This document shows, piece after piece, positions 1-8,800 of a stretch of DNA of 64,000 nt. This DNA comes from Mycolicibacterium sp. TY81. Lineage in GTDB: Bacteria; Actinomycetota; Actinomycetes; Mycobacteriales; Mycobacteriaceae. The position numbers and the translations under genes are program-made. Position 1 is the first letter of the stretch. Each line of letters begins with the position of its first letter. The DNA is taken from positions 5,332,001-5,396,000 of the forward strand of contig NZ_AP023362.1 in assembly GCF_018326285.1 (NCBI RefSeq). The letters are read 5' to 3'. The notes under the pieces were generated by a model that did not search any database, was not told where the DNA came from, and was given only the letters and a program-made list of their open reading frames with translations.

Positions 1-442
1 AGACCGCGCGGATACCGGCGGCGTTCAGTGCGTCGAGACCCGCGTCGGTGTGTGCCGGAGTCAGGCAGTTGTGGCACCAGTCGCCCAACGTGGTTGTCCC
101 GCAATTGATCTGGTTCAAGGCGCCGACCAGCGTGTCGATGTACATGTCCTCGGGGCGGTATCGGCGGGCGACGTGGCCGTGGGTGTGGGCCAGGTACTCC
201 AGCAACGACCAGTCCGCGCCGGCGAACCGTAGCGCGGTCTGCCAGGTGTGCAGGTGGGCGTTGACGAGCCCTGGGATGACGATGCGGTCGGTGAGGTCGA
301 CGACGTCGGCGCCGGTGGCGTCGAGGCGGTCACCCATCATGGCGATGCGGCTGCCCTCGATGAGGATGTCGATGCGCTCGGTGTCGGGCCGATTGGGAGC
401 CATGGTCACTACGTGCGCGCCGCGCAACAGAATTCGGGTCAC
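1..442 (-). CDS. Amidohydrolase family protein (5' part only, cut by window edge)
   Basis: Only the N-terminal ~147 residues are present; the gene runs off the left edge. The chosen start is GTG at 442, preceded on the minus strand by AGGAGA 8 nt upstream. Translation begins MTRILLRGAHVVTMAP and contains IPGLVNAHLHTWQ, the HxH metal-binding motif after the first beta strand of cytosine-deaminase/chlorohydrolase-type amidohydrolases, which hydrolyse C-N or C-Cl bonds on rings with a bound metal. A later GTTTLGDW segment also fits this family. The substrate cannot be told from the sequence. Its upstream region carries the same 20-bp site as the divergent hydrolase operon, so it is probably co-regulated with the catabolic genes at 1354-5857. 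Confidence 0.82.
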   Translation of the reverse strand, partial: MTRILLRGAHVVTMAPNRPDTERIDILIEGSRIAMMGDRLDATGADVVDLTDRIVIPGLVNAHLHTWQTALRFAGADWSLLEYLAHTHGHVARRYRPEDMYIDTLVGALNQINCGTTTLGDWCHNCLTPAHTDAGLDALNAAGIRAV

Positions 443-539
443 TGGTTGTCTCCTGTACGGCCTGCGCGGGGCGCCGTCGGCGCTGGTCTGATCGGTGCCT
501 CAGCGTGATTGGCGCGTGCCGCTGATAACCGCGAAATTA

Positions 540-559
540 ATAACGGTTACAGTGTGTCC
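540..559. promoter_or_regulatory. Candidate TetR operator, copy 1 (upstream of amidohydrolase)
   Basis: ATAACGGTTACAGTGTGTCC. It matches the site at 1331-1350 at 16 of 20 positions. The core has dyad symmetry (GGnnACA-n-TGTnnCC). It lies about 100 bp upstream of the amidohydrolase start and just beyond the tetR 3' end. That this is the binding site of the adjacent TetR protein is inference. Confidence 0.5.
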
Positions 560-611
560 GATAATTCCGTGAGGTGTCAACAAGCAATTGCCACTGGAGT
601 GCGGTCAGGGC

Positions 612-1295
612 TCAATTGCCTTGGTGCGCAACCTGGCTCAAGCCGTTGATGAGGAGTCGCAGGCCGAAGGTGAATTCCTGCTCCAGCGGCACGGGCAGAT
701 GATCGGCGACGCTGACGGTGGCCGGATATGCCTGTGGGTCGAGCGTCTGCCAGACCTCGTCGTGGTCCGCGGCGCCCGCATCGGGCGGGGACAGCTGGGT
801 CGCGAATCCCAGCACGTAGCGCGCCAGCGTGGCGCAAGCCTGTGCGGCCAGGGGTGCCGTGAAGCCCGATTTGAGCAGTAGCGCGATCGTCTGTTCGCGC
901 TGGGCCATCGCGTTGGGCCCGGTCGGAATTCTCTCGACCAGCAGCGGCGCGACGTGCGGGTGGCGCCGGAACACGTCGAACAGGCTGTGCGCCAGCACTT
1001 CACAGGCTTGCTGCCATGTCACGGCGTCGAGTGCGTCGTCGTCCACGTGCGCCTCGGCCAACACGCTGTCGATCACGTGGGCGACCAGTTGGGCCCGGCC
1101 GGTGAAATGCCGATACAACGTCGCGGTACCCGAGTCCAGGCGTTGGGCCAGGTTGCGCATCGACAGCGCGTCGGCGCCTTCCTCGTCCAGGAGTGAAACA
1201 GCCGTCGCGATGATGCGGTCCAGCGGCACCGGTGGTCGGCCCCGGGACCGCCGCGGGCTCTGCTCCAGCTCGGCGCTGGTACGTGACGTGCTCAC
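612..1295 (-). CDS. TetR/AcrR family transcriptional regulator
   Basis: A 227-aa protein beginning MSTSRTSAELEQSPRRSRGR, from GTG at 1295; an in-frame start further upstream would run through the divergent promoter and into the neighbouring gene, so it was rejected. Residues ~20-70 form a TetR helix-turn-helix: PLDRIIATAVSLLDEEGADA followed by LSMRNLAQRL and GTATLYRHF. The C-terminal ~150 residues are a helical ligand domain of the TetR_C type (LARYVLGFATQ). It is likely a ligand-responsive repressor of the divergent hydrolase/monooxygenase/MFS operon and of the amidohydrolase, since the two related palindromic sites sit in front of exactly those two units. The effector is unknown. Confidence 0.88.
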   Translation of the reverse strand: MSTSRTSAELEQSPRRSRGRPPVPLDRIIATAVSLLDEEGADALSMRNLAQRLDSGTATLYRHFTGRAQLVAHVIDSVLAEAHVDDDALDAVTWQQACEVLAHSLFDVFRRHPHVAPLLVERIPTGPNAMAQREQTIALLLKSGFTAPLAAQACATLARYVLGFATQLSPPDAGAADHDEVWQTLDPQAYPATVSVADHLPVPLEQEFTFGLRLLINGLSQVAHQGN

Positions 1296-1315
1296 GCGGC
1301 CCAGTATGCCGACCC

Positions 1316-1350
1316 TTGACAGCAATCGCAATAACGGCAACACTGTATCC
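1316..1350 (+). promoter_or_regulatory. Promoter and candidate TetR operator, copy 2 (leaderless start likely)
   Basis: TTGACA at 1316-1321 is a perfect -35. With a 17-nt spacer the -10 would be AACACT (1339-1344), inside the operator-like ATAACGGCAACACTGTATCC (1331-1350). Transcription would start at or within a few bases of the ATG at 1354, and no ribosome binding site precedes that ATG, so a leaderless mRNA is likely. A repressor bound here would cover the -10. Confidence 0.5.
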
Positions 1351-1353
1351 ATT

Positions 1354-2196
1354 ATGAACTCTCGCGATATCGATGTGCACGCGAACTCGCGGTTCGCCAC
1401 CGTCGACGGCATGCGGATTCACTACCGGCGGTCGGGCAAAGGCCCGACGGTGGTGCTCCTGCACGGCAGTGCGTCGTCGCTGTACGGGGTGGAGGCGCTC
1501 GCCCAACGGCTGTGGGCGTCCTTCGACGTCATTCGCCTCGATCTGCCCGGTTTCGGCGTGACGGGGCCGCGCCCCGACCGCGACTACCGCGTCACCACCT
1601 ACGCCGGGACGCTCGCCCGCTTCCTGGCCACCGTCGGCGTCGAGCGATGCGCCGTGGTGGGTAACTCGTTGGGCGGCAACATCGCCTGGAACCTTGCCCT
1701 CGATCATCCCGAGCACCTGCACCTGACCGGTTTGGTGTTGATCAATGCCACCGGCTACCCCGACAAAGAACTGCCGGCCGCGATGGCACTGGCGCGCAAT
1801 CCCGTTGTGGGGCAGCTGCTGCGGCGGTTCATGCCGCGCCGCGCTGTCGAACGCAGTCTGCGCCAGGCAGTCGGCCCCGACTCCGACATCGTCGATGCCG
1901 CGATGGTCGAGCGCGCACACCGGCTGTGGAACCGGCCCGGTAACCGCGCGGCGTTCGTCGACTTCCTCTGCACCGACCAGCCCGACCGCAGCGCCGAAAT
2001 CCCCGACATCGACGTGCCCACCCTGGTGCTGCGCAGTGCGGGCATGGACGGCCAGCATTTCACCCGCGACATCGCCGGCAGCGTCGAAAAGGTCCATCCC
2101 GACGGCGGGCACCTGCTCCCCGAGGAAGACCCAGCCTGGGTGGCCGATGCGATCACCGAATACCTGCGATCCCTCCAACCGGGGAACGCCAGATGA
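1354..2196 (+). CDS. Alpha/beta hydrolase (first of a tandem pair)
   Basis: A 280-aa cytoplasmic alpha/beta-hydrolase with no signal peptide. It shows the strand/oxyanion segment PTVVLLHGSASS, the nucleophile elbow GNSLGG (Ser about residue 110), an acidic region around DIDVPTLVLRSAGMDG, and a C-terminal catalytic His in HPDGGHLLPEEDP. The layout matches MhpC/BphD-like C-C hydrolases and related esterases of ring-degradation pathways; the substrate is not determined. It is first in an operon with a second hydrolase, an FAD hydroxylase and an MFS transporter, and its stop overlaps the next start (ATGA). The ATG at 1354 was chosen because it directly follows the promoter and has homologous-looking sequence immediately after it. 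Confidence 0.85.
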   Translation: MNSRDIDVHANSRFATVDGMRIHYRRSGKGPTVVLLHGSASSLYGVEALAQRLWASFDVIRLDLPGFGVTGPRPDRDYRVTTYAGTLARFLATVGVERCAVVGNSLGGNIAWNLALDHPEHLHLTGLVLINATGYPDKELPAAMALARNPVVGQLLRRFMPRRAVERSLRQAVGPDSDIVDAAMVERAHRLWNRPGNRAAFVDFLCTDQPDRSAEIPDIDVPTLVLRSAGMDGQHFTRDIAGSVEKVHPDGGHLLPEEDPAWVADAITEYLRSLQPGNAR

Positions 2197-3074
2197 AGTA
2201 CTTCGTCGCGGCCGGAGAAGACCGGCAACTCGATGCCGCCGCACGGGGTGGCCTTCGCGGTAGCTACATCCAATTGTCAGACGGCGTGACACATTACGAG
2301 CTGGCAGGGCCTGCCGGCCGCGACGTCGTCGTCCTGACCGGTGGGCTGACCATCCCGTTGTTCTACTGGGACGAACTGGCTGTCGAGCTCCATGCCCGCG
2401 GCCTGCGGACCCTCGCCTACAGCGGCTACGGGCGCGGCTACTCCGACCGCGTCGTCGCCCGTTACGACGAGGCGCTGTTCGTCCGCCAACTCCGTGAGCT
2501 CGTCGAGTACCTCGACCTGCCCGCCACGCGCCACATGGTGGGCACGTCGATGGGAGCGCTTATTGCCATGGCGTACGTGGGTCAGCACGCCGGCAGCATG
2601 GCCACGTTGACGCTGGTGGGTCCTGCCGGGCTGAGCCGTCAACCTCTTGCACAGAAGCTGTTGGTGGGCAACGACATCACGGCCGGTTTCATCGCCAAGC
2701 GATTCGGGCGGCGTGTCCTCGATCGGCATCTGGGACACAATGTGGCAGACCCCTACCGCGCCGCCGCGCTGGCGGCGATGGTCGGCGACGCCGCGCGGTA
2801 CGAAGGATCCATCTACGCGCTTTTCGAGACGCTGCAACACTTTCCGCTATTCGACCGCGCCGAGCTCTACCGGCGCACGGGCACGCTTGATCTGCCCACC
2901 CAGCTGATCTGGGGCCGTGAGGACCACGTCACGCCGATCAGCAGCCTGGACCGGGTCCGCGAACTGCTTCGGCCCAGCCAATGCCACGTCATCGATGACT
3001 GCGGCCACATGGCTCCTTTCGAACGTCCCCTCGTCGTCGCCGACCAATTGGCGACCTTCTACAGATCGGCTTGA
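2193..3074 (+). CDS. Alpha/beta hydrolase (second of the pair)
   Basis: A 293-aa alpha/beta-fold hydrolase. RDVVVLTGGLTIPLFYWDEL is the oxyanion region, GTSMGA the nucleophile elbow, WGREDHVTPI the acid-bearing strand, and DDCGHMAPFERP carries the catalytic His. It differs from its neighbour in having a ~25-residue N-terminal lead before the core. Two different hydrolases in one operon suggest two successive ester or C-C cleavages of one compound class, but no ring-cleaving dioxygenase is visible in the window. It overlaps the preceding gene by 4 nt and is 3 nt from the next, so translational coupling is likely. Confidence 0.84.
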   Translation: MKYFVAAGEDRQLDAAARGGLRGSYIQLSDGVTHYELAGPAGRDVVVLTGGLTIPLFYWDELAVELHARGLRTLAYSGYGRGYSDRVVARYDEALFVRQLRELVEYLDLPATRHMVGTSMGALIAMAYVGQHAGSMATLTLVGPAGLSRQPLAQKLLVGNDITAGFIAKRFGRRVLDRHLGHNVADPYRAAALAAMVGDAARYEGSIYALFETLQHFPLFDRAELYRRTGTLDLPTQLIWGREDHVTPISSLDRVRELLRPSQCHVIDDCGHMAPFERPLVVADQLATFYRSA

Positions 3075-3077
3075 CCC

Positions 3078-4649
3078 ATGACCACAACAAGCAGCACCAC
3101 CGACGTCTTGATCATCGGCGCCGGACCCGCGGGCACCGCGCTCGCGATCGACCTCGCCCGCCGCGGCGTGGCGGTACGCCTCATCGACAAGGCACCACAC
3201 GCCTTCGACGGTTCGCGTGCCAAAGGCGTCCAACCGCGCACCCTCGAGGTCCTCGAGGACTTGGGTGCACTACCCGACGTCCTCAATCAGGGCACCCTGT
3301 ACCCGCCGATGGGCATCCACCTCGGCCCCCTCACCATCCCGTACCGCGCGATGGCCAAAGGCAAGCGCAGTGCCGACGTCCCCTACCCCGACACCTGGCT
3401 GATCCCCCAGCACCAAACCGACCGCGCACTGCATGCCCGGTTCGAAACCCTGGGTGGCCGTGTCGAATTCGGAACCGAGTTGACGGAATTCACCGACCAC
3501 GGCACGCATGTCACCGCGCGCGTCACGACCGCCGATGGTGGCGAGGACATCACCGCGCGCTACCTCGTCGGCGCTGACGGCGGCGCCAGCCGGGTCCGCA
3601 AGATCGTCGGCGTCGAATTCAGCGGTTCCACCGACGAGGCCGACCGCATCCTCATCGTCGACGCCGCGGTCTCCGGTGGGCTGTCGCGCAAGTACTGGCA
3701 CGTCTGGCCTGGCGTCAAGGGTCGCTTCGTGGGCGCCTGCCCGCTGCCGCACAGCGACACCTTCCAGTGGATGATCCGACTTGCGCCCGACGAGCAACCG
3801 CCGCAAGACCTGGCTCAGATCAACGCGCGCATCCAGGCGCATACCCGCAACAAGCAGCTCGCGCTGCGAGACATCCAGTGGCAGTCGGTTTTTCGGCCCA
3901 ACATCCGGCTGGCCGAGAACTACCGACGCGGCCGCGTCCTGCTGGTCGGTGATGCCGCGCATGTGCACACCCCCGCCGGCGCCCAGGGCCTCAACACCGG
4001 GATCGGCGACGCCTACAACCTGGGCTGGAAACTCGGCCAGGTCCTGGCCGGAGCCGACGATCGGCTCCTCGACACCTATGAACAGGAACGCCGGCCCATT
4101 GCTGCCGGCGTGCTCGGGCTCTCCACGAAGAAGTACGAGGGGATCGCCAAGCTCGACCCATCGAGCCTGCGGCGCGGAAAGGACGAGAAACAACTCGCCC
4201 TGACCTACCGCGGCGGGCCGCTGGCGCCGCCGGCCGCCGACGACACCGCGACGCTGCGCGTCGGTGACCGCGCGCCGGACGCCGACCTCGTCACCGCGGA
4301 CGGGCGCCGCGTGCGACTGTTCGACGCTTACCGCGGATCGCATTTCACCGCGCTGGCCTACGGTCGGCACGCCGCCGCCGCGCTGGCAGCACTCGAGTGG
4401 CCCACCGCGGGCGCGTCACTCGACCGCCTCGTCGTCGATGCAGGCCGCGGCGGCCCCGACGGCGTGTTCGGCGACCCGACCGGAGAATTCGCCAAGATCT
4501 ACGGCTTGACGCGGGACACGCTGGTGCTCGTCCGCCCCGACGGTTACATCGGCCACATCGCCGTCCACGACCTCGCCGGAACAACGCGGGCCGCCGTGCA
4601 GGCCATGACTCCGCTGTCCTCCGTATCAGCGCCGTCGAAGCAGTTATGA
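3078..4649 (+). CDS. FAD-dependent aromatic hydroxylase (PheA/TfdB class)
   Basis: A 523-aa group A flavoprotein monooxygenase. The N-terminal Rossmann motif is VLIIGAGPAGTALAIDLARR (residues ~9-28). A YLVGADGGASRVRK region matches the DG motif, and GDAAHVHTPAGAQGLNTGIG (residues ~290-309) is the GD motif with its typical substrate-side extension. The last ~130 residues look like the thioredoxin-like C-terminal domain of phenol hydroxylase-type enzymes (GDRAPDADLV and VLVRPDGYIGHIA). It uses NAD(P)H and O2 to hydroxylate an aromatic or related ring. The stop overlaps the MFS start. Relatives include antibiotic-modifying monooxygenases, so a detoxification role remains possible. Confidence 0.88.
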   Translation: MTTTSSTTDVLIIGAGPAGTALAIDLARRGVAVRLIDKAPHAFDGSRAKGVQPRTLEVLEDLGALPDVLNQGTLYPPMGIHLGPLTIPYRAMAKGKRSADVPYPDTWLIPQHQTDRALHARFETLGGRVEFGTELTEFTDHGTHVTARVTTADGGEDITARYLVGADGGASRVRKIVGVEFSGSTDEADRILIVDAAVSGGLSRKYWHVWPGVKGRFVGACPLPHSDTFQWMIRLAPDEQPPQDLAQINARIQAHTRNKQLALRDIQWQSVFRPNIRLAENYRRGRVLLVGDAAHVHTPAGAQGLNTGIGDAYNLGWKLGQVLAGADDRLLDTYEQERRPIAAGVLGLSTKKYEGIAKLDPSSLRRGKDEKQLALTYRGGPLAPPAADDTATLRVGDRAPDADLVTADGRRVRLFDAYRGSHFTALAYGRHAAAALAALEWPTAGASLDRLVVDAGRGGPDGVFGDPTGEFAKIYGLTRDTLVLVRPDGYIGHIAVHDLAGTTRAAVQAMTPLSSVSAPSKQL

Positions 4650-5857
4650 CGGTCGGCGCCGAGGCACGCACGTCGAGCAGTCGAAACCGAAGGGCCAGTG
4701 GCCCAGTGGCCACCGGGCTGCTGGCGTACGCGTTCGCCGTGATCATGGCCGGCACGACATTGCCCACCCCGATGTATGCGCTCTACGCCGACACCATGGG
4801 CTTCACCGTTCTCACCGGCACGGTGATCTACGCGGCCTACGCCGGTGGGGTGCTGGCGGCGCTGATGCTGTTCGGACGCTGGTCCGACGCCATCGGTCGA
4901 CGACCGGTCCTGCTCGCCGGGGTCGCCCTCGCGGTCGCCAGCGCCGCGACGTTCCTGATGGCCGGCGATGTGACGACCCTGGTGGCCGCTCGGGTGCTGT
5001 CGGGACTGTCCGCCGGCATCTTCACCGGCACGGCCACCGCAGCGATCATCGAAGCCGCACCACCGAAATGGCGTACCAGGGCCGCCGCCATCGCAACCGT
5101 CGCCAACATCGGCGGCCTGGGTGCGGGTCCCTTCCTGGCCGGTGTTCTCGTCCAATACTGCCCGGCACCGCTGCAGCTGGCGTTCGCGCTGCACATCGTG
5201 CTGGCGGTGGCGGCGGGCCTTGCGGTCGTCGCGATTCCCGAAACATCAGCCAGGACTGGGCAACTTGGTATACAACGGCTGCAGCTTCCCGCGGAGGTAC
5301 GCGGCACTTTCACCCTCGCCGCGATCGGGACGTTCGCGGGATTCGCCTGCATGGGGCTGTTCGCCGCGCTGGCACCGTCGTTCCTGTCCACCATGATCGG
5401 CATTCACAACCACGCCGCGGCCGGGCTGGTCGCCAGCTGCACCTTCCTCGCCTCGGCGATCGCCCAGGTGGCGGCCAACCAGACGCAGCCGCACCGCGCG
5501 ATGGCCGTGGGTTGCGCGATGCTGGTGCTCGGCATGATCGCCTTGGTGGCGGCGCTGATCACCAGCTCACTGGCCGGAGTCGTCGCTGCCGCCGTCATTT
5601 CCGGTGCGGGACAAGGCATCAGCTTCAGCCGCGGCCTGGCCGCCATCACCGAGGCCACACCAATCGAGCGGCGCGCTGAAGTCAGCTCGACGCTGTTCGT
5701 GGTGGCCTACCTGGCCATCTCGCTGCCCGTCATCGGCGAAGGCCTGGCCGCACAGCACTGGGGGCTGCGCAGCGCCGGCATCGGTTTCGCCATCGGAGTC
5801 GGCGTGCTCGCGGCCACCTGCCTGATCGCGTTACCGGCCCTGCGCCGCCGGCGCTGA
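4646..5857 (+). CDS. MFS transporter
   Basis: A 403-aa polytopic membrane protein with about 12 hydrophobic segments. GRWSDAIGRRPVLLAG between segments 2 and 3 is the MFS motif A loop (GxxxDxxGRR). The translated start (ATG at 4646) overlaps the hydroxylase stop as ATGA; longer in-frame extensions run inside the hydroxylase gene and are not real. The product probably imports the compound degraded by the operon or exports an intermediate; direction cannot be told. It is the last gene of the operon and converges on aftD, with only 3 nt between the two stops and no clear terminator hairpin. Confidence 0.85.
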   Translation: MTVGAEARTSSSRNRRASGPVATGLLAYAFAVIMAGTTLPTPMYALYADTMGFTVLTGTVIYAAYAGGVLAALMLFGRWSDAIGRRPVLLAGVALAVASAATFLMAGDVTTLVAARVLSGLSAGIFTGTATAAIIEAAPPKWRTRAAAIATVANIGGLGAGPFLAGVLVQYCPAPLQLAFALHIVLAVAAGLAVVAIPETSARTGQLGIQRLQLPAEVRGTFTLAAIGTFAGFACMGLFAALAPSFLSTMIGIHNHAAAGLVASCTFLASAIAQVAANQTQPHRAMAVGCAMLVLGMIALVAALITSSLAGVVAAAVISGAGQGISFSRGLAAITEATPIERRAEVSSTLFVVAYLAISLPVIGEGLAAQHWGLRSAGIGFAIGVGVLAATCLIALPALRRRR

Positions 5858-5860
5858 CGG

Positions 5861-8800
5861 CTATCCGCTTTTCGCCTGCGGCGCGTCCCACAACGACGCC
5901 GCCAGCGCGGCCACCGAGACCAGCGCCAGGAACTGCACCCACGGCGAATGCCCGACGTAGCCGTCCACCGACCGCCACGGGTACGCGCTGAGCACCGCGC
6001 CGGCACCGATGAGGCCACTCGCCGAGGCGATGACGGTCCAGCCGTCCAGCCACCGCTCCCGCGACCTCAGCAGGAACCGGATGCCGATGGCTGCCGCGAC
6101 GGTCGCCAGACCCGCGAATCCGGCCACCAGGACACCGAACCCGGCAAGAGCCACGCCGACCACCGCGGGACCCGGCTGCCAGGTCGGCGTCGGCTCGTCG
6201 TCGACGCGGCGCCGCATCGGCAGCAGCGCCAAGAGCGCCAGGATCGGGAGCAGTGCGAGCCCGCCGAACAACCCGATGCGGTACGGGGTGTTCAGCCCGA
6301 ATGTCAGTGTGACGATGCCCGCGGTGCCGGCCGGCAGCACCCAGCCCTGCTGCCAGCCGTTGATGGTCACCGGCGTGAGGACGGCGCCGTTGGCGGTGTG
6401 GGCGGTCCAGCCGGGGTTGACGCTCTCGGGCACGACGAGCACCCGCTGCACCGGAGACGGCGTCACGTCCACCTCGCGGTGATCGGAGGTCCATGTCTTC
6501 AGCTGCGCGGGAGTTGTTGGGGCACTGTGGATGTGGGCGGCGAGCGGGCCCGTCAGGCGGGCGCCGACGACGGTGAAGAACGGGCCGGGGCTGATCAGCA
6601 GCTCCTGTTTCCCGGCGGGCAGTTGCAGCGGCGCGGATTGGCAGGGCTGGGCCGCGATGGGCTCGCTGTCCAGGAGCGCGCCGACGGTGGTGTGCACCGA
6701 GGTCTGCAGGAACTGGCCGGCGATCGCGACGATCGGTCCGCGGCCACACGGCAGCGTGATGGCGCGGCGTCGGTTGGCGGCCGCGTCGGCGGGGGCGATC
6801 GGCGCGCCGCGGTCGTCGAGGGCGGTGACCTCGGCGAGGCCGGGCGGCTTCACCTGGTCGAATCCCAGTGACGTGCGGTCGATCAGGTCGTGCCAGTCGA
6901 GGATCGACAGCTTGATGGTGTCGGTCTTCGTGGGGTTGAGCTTGATGGTCTGCGGGCCGTCGCCGATGCGTCGCACCTGCGGTCCGTTGCCGAGGTCGAC
7001 GGCGACGACGGTCGGATGCGCCGGCAGCTCGGAGGCGCTGGGCGTGAGTCGCAGGGCGCTGACGGTCGTCGGCGCCGGCAGGTGCACGGTCAGGTTGGCA
7101 CCGTTGCGGAACTGGACGATGCCCTGCGGCGCGACCCAGGCGGTCCGCGGATCGCCGTCGGTGGCGGCGTAGGCCGATCCCGCGACGTCGATGACGTCCG
7201 AGTCGCCGGACGCCCGGGTGGTGCCGGGCTGGCTCACCAGGTCGGCCAGGTGCGGTCCCTGCCGGGCCTGCACCCAGATCGTCGGGACGACGGCCGTCGG
7301 CGTCGGCACGGTGAGGGTGCGGCTCATGTTGACGGGTTCTTCGGGCGACTGCGCCATGGTGGCGGCGCACCGGACCCCGTTCGGGCCCTCGGCGCAGCCG
7401 GGCCGGCCCAGCTGATCATTGCCCAAATCCCATTGCGCGACAGCCGATCCCGCCGGCGGGCCGGGCACGTCGACGGTGTGCCGCAAGCTCACGGCGTGGG
7501 CGAAGCCGGACGCGTCGTACTGCGTCACAGAGAAGTCGGTGATGCCGAACTGCACGCCGGGCGAGCCGTCGTCGGTGCCGGTCGCGGTGAACCGGACCCA
7601 GGACGTCTCGCCGTAGGGCAAGGCGGCGGTCAATGGCTTGCCGGGCTGATCGAAGCGAATTGTGCTGGTGCCGTTGGCGGTTGCGACTTCGATACGACGC
7701 ACCTGGGCGCCGACGGCGGTGGCGCTGGGCGTCAGGGTGATGGTCGCGTTGGTCACCGGATGGTCGAAGTCGACCTGAAGCCATTGCCCCACAGCGGTTT
7801 GCAGCGAGCTCGACACCCAGCTGGTCGAGGTGTCGCCGTCGATCGCGGCGGCCGGCCCGGCCGCTGTCGCCACGTTGGGCAGCGCGGTCGAATCGGACGA
7901 CGAACTCGACGTGGTGATCCGTCCACCCGGCCACTGGCCGTAGGCCGTGGTGGCGCCGGGGCTCGGGTAGTCCATGACGCGGTTGTAGGTGCGCCGCGGA
8001 TCGTCGGGGGCCCGGACTGCCGACGAGTGGTCGTCGACGCGTCCGTAGTCGGTCTCGCGGGCCAGCGGGGTATCGGTGGCGGTCACCTCTGGCACCGGCA
8101 GCCCGGCGCGTTGCGCATCGGACGTCAAGATCATGGGGCCCAACGGGTTTCGCCCCATCAGGCGGCGGCGCTCGTCGATGCGCAGCAGCGATTCGGGTCC
8201 GCCGTCGACGCGCGGCATGGTGTCGGTGGCGGCGAGGTACGGCTGGGTGGACACGGTGCCCGTCACGCGGTAGATCTCGACGGCTGGGTAGCGCGGCCGC
8301 AGGCCACTGTCGGAGACGAACCCGTCCAGCGTGCCCGGGCCGACGGGATCGCCGAACTGCGCGACTTTCGTGAGCCCCCGGGAACCTTCCAAGGCCCGGT
8401 GCACCAGCAGCGGTCGCGCCGACCGCGAGTTGTCGGGGTCCAGGTCGTTGCGCACTACGACGAACGAAATGCCTTGGCGGGCCAGGGTATCGGCCAATCC
8501 GGCGGACGGCCGCCCGGTGGCGAACAGGCGTTGCACGGAGTCCAGCGCCCGGATGGTCTCGGGCGGCGTCAGCGGAATCGAATCCCGCACACCCCACGCG
8601 CCGCGCTCGAGGACCTGCAGCGGCTCGTCGTGCGTATTGCCCCAGACCTGGTTGGCGAACGGCGCGCCCGGCGCGACGAGCACGCGGCCCGGGGTCTCGG
8701 CGTTGTGCGCGTCGAGCCAGTCCGCGGTCTGGTGCCAGTACTGCGGGATGGCGCGGTAGGCACCCGGCGCGGCGAGCCGGCCCGTCCACGCCAACGACGT

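Noticed and set aside
829..1353. N-terminal extension of the first alpha/beta hydrolase
   Set aside because: The frame is open back to 829 only because it lies antisense to tetR. The family N-terminus and promoter place the start at 1354.
1296..1412. Longer TetR start at 1412
   Set aside because: It would extend through the divergent promoter and into the hydrolase gene. GTG at 1295 gives a normal TetR length.
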